The position numbers and the translations under genes were made by a program. From the NCBI RefSeq assembly GCF_015711645.1, contig NZ_JABTEX010000001.1:1798001-1862000 (forward strand): a DNA stretch of 64,000 nucleotides. The letters are read 5' to 3'. The notes beneath the pieces were generated by a model. The model worked only from the letters and a program-made list of their open reading frames with translations, did not search any database and had not been told where the DNA came from. This document shows, piece after piece, positions 58,707 to 64,000 of the stretch (the stretch's first letter is position 1; each line of letters begins with the position of its first letter). This DNA comes from Planomonospora sp. ID82291 (GTDB lineage: Bacteria; Actinomycetota; Actinomycetes; Streptosporangiales; Streptosporangiaceae).

Positions 58707-61586
58707 GTGAGCGCTGAACCGGCCGGGCTGCACTTCTCCGTCCTGGGCCCGCTGACGGTGACCCGCGGGACGGAGCGGATCGACCTCGCAGGAGCCCGTG
58801 CCAGGACCCTGGTGGCGACGCTCCTCATCGCGCAGGGCACGATGGTGACGACCGACCGCATCATCGACGCGATGTGGGGAAAGCGGCCTCCGAACAGCGG
58901 GACGGCCACCCTGTACTCGTACATCACCAAGGTCAGGAAGGTCCTGGAGCCGGACCGGCCTCCCCGCGCGGCCACGGGTCTCCTCGACCGCCAGGGACCG
59001 GGCTACGTCCTGCGCGTCCGACCGGAAGCGGTGGACTCCGAGCGCTTCACCGCTCTGGCGGAGCGCGGCGCGCGGCTGCTGCCCGACGATCCGGCGGCGG
59101 CGCTGGAGAGCCTCACGGCCGCGCTGGCGCTGTGGCGCGGCCCCGCCTACGCCGACCTCGGCGACACCGACGTGGCGGCCGTGGAGATCTCCCGCCTGGA
59201 GAACGCCCGGCTGACCGCCCGCCAGGATCACGCGGCGGCCCGCCTCGCGACGGGCGCGGCCGCCCAGGCGGTGGGGGAACTGGAGCCGCTGGTCCGCGAG
59301 CACCCCCTGACCGAGCGGTCCTGGGAACTCCTCGCGCTCGCCCTGTACCGGGCCGGGCGGCAGGGGGACGCCCTGGCCGCCCTCCGCACGGCGCGCGAGC
59401 GGCTGGCGGAGGAACTCGGCGTGGACCCCGGCCCCGCGCTGCGCGCCATGGAGGCCGCGGTGCTCCGGCAGGACCCCGCCCTGGACCGGTCGCCCGGGAA
59501 GGAGCCGGCGGCGGTCGCCCGGCCCGTCGAGCCGGGGGAACCCGCCCGCCCGCGGCTTCCGGTGCCGCTGACCCGCCTCATCGGACGCGACGCCGCCGTG
59601 GACGCGATCGAGGGTCTGCTCGCCGCGCACCGGCTGGTCACGATCACCGGTCCCGCCGGAGCGGGCAAGAGCCGCACGGCCCTGGAGATCGCTCGGAGGC
59701 GCCGGGACGGGGACGGCCCCTGGCTGGCGCTCCTGGCCGACGTGACGGACGCGGAGCTGCTGCCGACCGCGGTCGGCGCGGCGATGGGCACGGCCGTCAC
59801 GGCCGACGCCGACCACCTCGCCGCGTCGATCGGCGACCGGGAGACGCTGCTCGTCCTCGACAACTGCGAACACCTGGTCGACGAGGTCGCGCCGCTCGCG
59901 GAGGCGCTGCTGTCCCGCTGCCCCGGCCTGCGGCTGCTCGCCACGAGTCGCGAGCCGCTGGCCGTCGCGGGGGAGACGACCTGGGAACTGCTGCCGCTGG
60001 ATCCCGATGGGGCGGCCGTCGAGCTTTTCGTGGAACGATCCGTCGCCGTCCGCCCGGGTCTGCGCCCACGGCACGACGAACGGGAGCTGATCTCCCGGAT
60101 CTGCCGGGAACTGGACGGCCTCCCCCTGGCCATCGAACTCGCGGCGGCCCAGACCCGGGTCCTGTCCCTCGACCGGATCGCCGCCGGGCTCCACGACCGG
60201 TTCACCCTGCTGTCCTCCGGCCCCCGCACCGCCCCGGAACGCCATCGGAGCCTGGAGGCGGCGATCGCGTCGAGCGTGCGTCTGCTCACCCCTCCCGAGA
60301 GGGAGCTGCTCGGCGGCCTGAGCCTCTTCGAGGGCGGGTTCGACCTGGAGGCGGCCGAGCAGGTGGCGGGGTCTCCGGCGGTGACGCCCAGGCTGAGCGG
60401 TCTCGTCGCCAAGTCGCTGGTCACCGTGGACGGCGCCGCGACGCCCCGGCGCTACCGGATGCTGGAGACCATCCGGCAGTACGCCGTCCGCGACCTGCCC
60501 GCCGGCGAGCGGGACCGGTGGGCCGGCCGCCACCTCGCGTGGGCGGTGGAGCTGGCCGAGACGGCCGAACGGCGCCTGCGCACCTTCGACGGGGAACTCT
60601 GGCTGCGCAGGATCCGGCACGAGCAGGCGAACATGCGGGCCGCCCTCGGCCACGCCCTGGCCACGGGCGACGGGGACTCCGCGCTGCGCGTCGCCTCCGC
60701 GCTGTCATGGTTCTGGTACCGCGACGGCGACGTGCACGAGGGCATCGCGTGGCTGTCCGAGGCCCTCGGCCGTACGGGCGCCGACCATCCGGGGCGGGCA
60801 CGGGCGCTGGTCGGGCGGGCGCTGCTCCGCTATCTCCAGGGCGACCCGTCCGCCGGGAACGACGACATCGAGCTCGCGCTGCGGCAGGCCGCGGCCACCG
60901 GTGAGGTGGAGGTCATGGCCCGCGCCCTGCCGTACCGGGCGTACTTCCTCCAGCTCAGCGGGGACCCCGGGCGGGCGCGGATCGCGCTCGCCGAGGGCCG
61001 CGAGCACGTGCGGACCGCGGGACTGTCCTGGATCGAGGCCGAGACGATGATGGTTCGCGGGCAGATCACCCGGGCGGCGGGTGATCCGCTGCTCGCCGTC
61101 GAACAACTCGCGCGGGCCGCCGACATCGCCGAGGCCTGCGGCCATGACTGGGCGTACTGCTCCGCGGGCTGGATCGCGGCGAAGGTCGCCATGGACCTGG
61201 GCGAGGCCGACCGGGCGGTGCAGCAGATGGCCCGCATGGTCGTGCGCCTCGACCGCATGCAGGACGTGACCTCCTGGCTCGCCTGCGCCCACGTGCTCGC
61301 CGGAGCGCTCGGCATGACGGGTCGCGCGGTGGACGGCGCGGTGCTCCTCGGCGCGGTCTCGGCCATCGGTTCCCGGGTGGGCTACTCCCCCGAGCTCATG
61401 GATCCGCTGGACGGCCCCCGGAACGTCGCCGCCGTGCGGACCGCCCTGCCGCCGGAGGCGTACGACCAGGCGACGGCCATGGGATCGAGCCTCACGAAGG
61501 AGGACGCCACCGCGATGGCGCGCCGCCTCATCGTGACCGCCCCCGGCGACCACCGGCGGACGGCCCTGCGCCGCGACCGCTCCTGA
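58707..61586 (+). CDS. SARP/AfsR-like regulator with NB-ARC and TPR regions
   Basis: The 959-aa protein has an OmpR-like DNA-binding domain and bacterial transcriptional activator domain (about residues 1-245; FSVLGPLTVTRGTERIDLAG at the start). An NB-ARC ATPase (P-loop TGPAGAGKSRTALEIA about 312, DNCEHLVDE, SRICRELDGLPLAIELAAA) follows, then a TPR-like C-terminal half. SARPs activate biosynthesis clusters. It stands 225 bp after the exporter on the same strand, so it is a good candidate activator of the RiPP locus. Confidence 0.9.
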   Translation: MSAEPAGLHFSVLGPLTVTRGTERIDLAGARARTLVATLLIAQGTMVTTDRIIDAMWGKRPPNSGTATLYSYITKVRKVLEPDRPPRAATGLLDRQGPGYVLRVRPEAVDSERFTALAERGARLLPDDPAAALESLTAALALWRGPAYADLGDTDVAAVEISRLENARLTARQDHAAARLATGAAAQAVGELEPLVREHPLTERSWELLALALYRAGRQGDALAALRTARERLAEELGVDPGPALRAMEAAVLRQDPALDRSPGKEPAAVARPVEPGEPARPRLPVPLTRLIGRDAAVDAIEGLLAAHRLVTITGPAGAGKSRTALEIARRRRDGDGPWLALLADVTDAELLPTAVGAAMGTAVTADADHLAASIGDRETLLVLDNCEHLVDEVAPLAEALLSRCPGLRLLATSREPLAVAGETTWELLPLDPDGAAVELFVERSVAVRPGLRPRHDERELISRICRELDGLPLAIELAAAQTRVLSLDRIAAGLHDRFTLLSSGPRTAPERHRSLEAAIASSVRLLTPPERELLGGLSLFEGGFDLEAAEQVAGSPAVTPRLSGLVAKSLVTVDGAATPRRYRMLETIRQYAVRDLPAGERDRWAGRHLAWAVELAETAERRLRTFDGELWLRRIRHEQANMRAALGHALATGDGDSALRVASALSWFWYRDGDVHEGIAWLSEALGRTGADHPGRARALVGRALLRYLQGDPSAGNDDIELALRQAAATGEVEVMARALPYRAYFLQLSGDPGRARIALAEGREHVRTAGLSWIEAETMMVRGQITRAAGDPLLAVEQLARAADIAEACGHDWAYCSAGWIAAKVAMDLGEADRAVQQMARMVVRLDRMQDVTSWLACAHVLAGALGMTGRAVDGAVLLGAVSAIGSRVGYSPELMDPLDGPRNVAAVRTALPPEAYDQATAMGSSLTKEDATAMARRLIVTAPGDHRRTALRRDRS

Positions 61587-61610
61587 ATCCGGGACCGCTC
61601 CTGAATCCGG
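61575..61610. repeat. 18-bp duplication over the SARP stop codon
   Basis: GACCGCTCCTGAATCCGG occurs at 61575 and at 61593; the first copy contains the TGA. Confidence 0.88.
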
Positions 61611-61761
61611 GACCGACGGACTCCGGTTCGGTCCGAGGGCCGGCGAGGACCCCCGGCGACCCCGGTGAGGACACCCGTCGGGACGAGGTCCGAGGGTGCG
61701 GCGGGAAGCCTCCGGCGGAGGGGAGCCGAACGGATCGGCGTCGTACGGATCGACGTCGAGG

Positions 61762-62310
61762 TCACTTCCGCCGGATCTCCCAGACCACCTCGACGCCGCT
61801 CTCCCCGGGCGCCACCGGCTCCCGGGACACCCGCCCCACCTGGCGGTAGCCCAGGCGCCGCGGTACGGCGCCGCTCGCATGGTTCGTCGCGTCGTGCTTG
61901 ATCACGATTCGCTCGATCCCGGGCAGGGCGAGCCCTTCGCCGGTGAGCGCCTCGACCGCGGCCGTCATGTGTCCCCGGCCCGTGTGACCGCCGTGCAGCC
62001 AGTACCCGATCTCCAGTGCCCCGGGGCCGACGCGGGCCATCAGGCTGACGGATCCGACGACCGTGCCGTCGGCGGCGAGCCGGATGAGGTAACCGAACAC
62101 GGTGCCCCCGGCCCAGCCCTCCTCCGCGCGCCGGATCCAGTCGAGGGCGTCCTCGGTCGAGTGCCCGTCGTGGGCCCAGGGCATCCACGGCCGCAGATGC
62201 GCGATGGACTCACCGATCGCCGCCGCGACGCTCTCGGTGTCGGCCTCCCGCACCCGATGGAGCACGACGGGACCGGCGGTGATCTGCTCGGGAGGAGCGG
62301 CCTGTTCCAT
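61762..62310 (-). CDS. GNAT acetyltransferase, RimJ/RimL type
   Basis: The 182-aa protein has the RimJ/RimL pattern (LEIGYWLHGGHTGRGHMTAA for the acetyl-CoA loop, then IERIVIKHDATNHASGAVPR and LGYRQVG). It should acetylate an N-terminal amine or a small molecule. It is divergent from the NUDIX-NYN gene, with 89 bases between. Confidence 0.88.
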   Translation of the reverse strand: MEQAAPPEQITAGPVVLHRVREADTESVAAAIGESIAHLRPWMPWAHDGHSTEDALDWIRRAEEGWAGGTVFGYLIRLAADGTVVGSVSLMARVGPGALEIGYWLHGGHTGRGHMTAAVEALTGEGLALPGIERIVIKHDATNHASGAVPRRLGYRQVGRVSREPVAPGESGVEVVWEIRRK

Positions 62311-62399
62311 CGGGACATCCTGATGGAGGCGTCACCGCCGGCGCAATCGGTGATCCCGACCGGCTCGGCCCCCTGGAAAAAGATCCGAGGTGAGGCATC

Positions 62400-63272
62400 A
62401 TGGACGCCATGACGGTGGGGGACGGCGACGGCTGGGCCCGGTGCGCCCGGGGCCACCGGCACTGGGGCCTGTACGGCGCGTCCGGGTTGCTCGCCGTCCA
62501 CCACGACTCGGCGGGCGCCCCCCACGTCCTCATGCAGAAACGCTCCCCGTGGAGCCATCACGGCGGCACCTGGGGGCTGCCCGGCGGTGCCCGCGACAGC
62601 CACGAGGACGCGATCACCGGCGCCCTGCGCGAGGCCCGCGAGGAGGCGGCGCTGTACGGCGACGGCCTCCGCGTTCAGGGCGTCTACCTCGACGACCACG
62701 GGGGCTGGTCCTTCGAGACGGTGATCGCCGAGGCCGCGGAGCTGCTGCCCGCGGTCCCGGCCAACAGCGAGAGCACCGACCTGCGCTGGCTGCCCGTCGA
62801 GGAGATCACCGCCAGGCGGCTCCATCCGGGCTTCGCGGAGACCTGGCCCGCGATCAGGCCGGCCCTCGGCCCCCTGGTGCTCGTCCTCGACGCCGCCAAC
62901 ATCGTCGGCGCGCGCGCCGAGCACGGCTGGTGGAAGGACCGCGCCGGGGCGACCGCCAAGCTGCTCTCCGAGGTCGCGGCCCTCGCCGAGGGCGGTCTGC
63001 ACGCCGTACCCGGGCACGTGCCCGTCCTGGCCCGCTGGTTCCCGCGGATCGTCACGGTCGTCGAGGGCGCCGCCCGGGAGGTGTCCGCACCGCGCGGCGT
63101 CACCGTCCTGGCCGCGCCGGGCAGCGGGGACGACACGATCGTGCGGGCCGTCCGGGAGAGCGCCGACTGGGAGCGCGTCCTCGTCGTCACCGCCGACCGC
63201 GCCCTGCGCGGCCGCGTCGCCGAACTCGGCGCCGAGGTCACCGGTCCGAGGTGGCTGCTGTCGCAGTTGTGA
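62400..63272 (+). CDS. NUDIX hydrolase fused to a NYN/PIN-like domain
   Basis: The 290-aa protein has a NUDIX domain (about residues 25-150) with box GGARDSHEDAITGALREARE closing with EEA. The second domain (about 160-290) reads LVLVLDAANIVGARAEHGWW, then DDTIVRAVRES and VLVVTADRALRGRVAELGAE. That is the acidic pattern of YacP/NYN nucleases. It may be an RNA-processing or cap-removing enzyme acting on both nucleotide ends and RNA. The fusion is known in actinobacteria but not well studied. Confidence 0.78.
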   Translation: MDAMTVGDGDGWARCARGHRHWGLYGASGLLAVHHDSAGAPHVLMQKRSPWSHHGGTWGLPGGARDSHEDAITGALREAREEAALYGDGLRVQGVYLDDHGGWSFETVIAEAAELLPAVPANSESTDLRWLPVEEITARRLHPGFAETWPAIRPALGPLVLVLDAANIVGARAEHGWWKDRAGATAKLLSEVAALAEGGLHAVPGHVPVLARWFPRIVTVVEGAAREVSAPRGVTVLAAPGSGDDTIVRAVRESADWERVLVVTADRALRGRVAELGAEVTGPRWLLSQL

Positions 63273-63333
63273 GCGTTCTCCCGGCGGGGAGCCGTCCGCT
63301 CCGGCATGCGGCACGGCACGGCCCGGCGGGAGC

Positions 63334-63446
63334 ACGGGGTACGGGGTACGGGGTACGGGGTACGGGGGGAGCATGAGGTCCCGCCGGAGCATGAGGTCCC
63401 GCAGGAGCATGAGGTCCCGCAGGAGCATGAGGTCCCGCAGGAGCAT
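63334..63446. repeat. 7-bp and 18-bp tandem repeats before the permease gene
   Basis: ACGGGGT is repeated four times (63334-63361). GGAGCATGAGGTCCCGCA follows at 63368, 63386, 63404, 63422 and, partly, 63440. They fill most of the gap between the NUDIX-NYN gene and the permease gene. Confidence 0.9.
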
Positions 63447-63463
63447 CTGGCACGATGGGGGCC

Positions 63464-64000
63464 ATGTCTCATCTCCACACCGATCAGCGACGGGCGTGGA
63501 CGGATGAGGACGGACCGGTCCCCCCCGATTCCTGGGGCCGCGGCCTCTCCGCGGGGCGCGCCCTGCCCTGGGGCTTCATGCTCGTCATCGCCCTGCTCGT
63601 CGTGGGGCGGTTCGCCCTCGCCCCCCACCTGACCTCGGCGGCGCTGCGGACCTGGGCCACGATCTTCGTGGCCATCTGCGTGCAGGCCCTGCCGTTCCTG
63701 GTCTTCGGCGTCGCCCTGTCCGCCGCGATCACCGCGTTCGTCCCGGCCTCGTTCTGGACCCGGGCGCTGCCCGCGCGACCCTCGGCGGCCGTGCCCGTGG
63801 CCGGGATGGCGGGCGCGGTGCTCCCGGGCTGCGAGTGCGCGTCGGTCCCGGTCGCGTCGGGGCTGATGGCCCGGGGGGTGACCCCGGCCGCCGCGCTGGC
63901 CTTCCTGCTCGCCTCACCCGCGATCAACCCGATCGTGCTGGTCGCCACCGCCGTCGCCTTCCCCGGCCAGCCGCTCATGGTCGCCGCCAGGTTCGGCGCC
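63464..64000 (+). CDS. DUF318/SO_0444-type permease, 3' end outside window
   Basis: From ATG 63464 the first 179 residues are visible. A charged start is followed by membrane helices with the GCECASVPVASGLMARGV and SPAINPIVLVATAVAF motifs of the ArsP/SO_0444 permease family. Members export metals or organoarsenicals, or have unknown substrates. The gene runs off the window. A tandem repeat lies just before its start. Confidence 0.82.
   Translation, partial: MSHLHTDQRRAWTDEDGPVPPDSWGRGLSAGRALPWGFMLVIALLVVGRFALAPHLTSAALRTWATIFVAICVQALPFLVFGVALSAAITAFVPASFWTRALPARPSAAVPVAGMAGAVLPGCECASVPVASGLMARGVTPAAALAFLLASPAINPIVLVATAVAFPGQPLMVAARFGA

Overview
The window is high-GC actinobacterial chromosome with GTG starts, ATGA/GTGA-coupled genes, WhiB and SARP-type regulators, SigE-family sigma factors and LGFP/VanY-type envelope proteins. 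The content fits a Streptosporangiales- or Streptomyces-like actinomycete; I cannot name the species. Codon usage in the chromosomal genes is strongly G/C at third positions. The left part of the integrated element (about 8.2-9.4 kb) is visibly poorer in GC.

Layout. 1-7.1 kb: end of an efflux pump gene, a secreted GH5 hydrolase, an IS110-family element, a CheY-like receiver and small or decayed genes. 7,148-25,264: a complete actinomycete integrative and conjugative element (AICE) in tRNA-Arg(ACG), bounded by a 46-bp direct repeat of the tRNA 3' half. It carries a symmetric array of TTCTGCGG octamers, a regulator with three tandem GntR-type wHTH domains, a kinase-like protein, an XRE/TPR regulator, then a long coupled operon: WhiB-like protein, small Zn-ribbon proteins, a NUDIX-RapZC fusion, a DUF2637 protein, a TraB/FtsK translocase, a PAPS-reductase-like protein, a C5 methyltransferase, Prim-Pol, DUF3987 protein, Xis and Int. 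25.4-41 kb: chromosomal genes (histidine kinase and response regulator, sigma factor with coupled membrane protein, phytase-like esterase, MarR/SDR pair, hydrolases). 41.3-42.6 kb: a scrap heap of truncated genes, including an integrase tail, next to tRNA-Ser(GCT). 42.8-44.7 kb: YceI/MarR pair and a second SigE-type sigma factor.

45-49.9 kb: two convergent groups that may work together. One has a Cys-rich RlpA-like protein and a MauE-like membrane protein. The other is a coupled lgt-like gene, a Gly-Pro-rich membrane protein gene and a radical SAM gene resembling tetraether/membrane-spanning lipid synthases. 50-53.7 kb: a VanY-like lipoprotein, an LGFP protein and an IS605-type element (divergent tnpA/tnpB).

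53.8-61.6 kb: a compact RiPP (ribosomal peptide) locus with a 61-aa precursor, a stack of three strong hairpins, an ATP-grasp ligase, a PpiC-related maturation protein, a C39-peptidase ABC exporter and a SARP-NB-ARC regulator. It is the best candidate here for an undescribed natural-product system. The window ends with a GNAT gene, a NUDIX-NYN fusion and the start of a permease gene.

A genome-scale oddity runs through the window: many genes end in short tandem duplications (18-39 bp units) that lie over or beside the stop codon.
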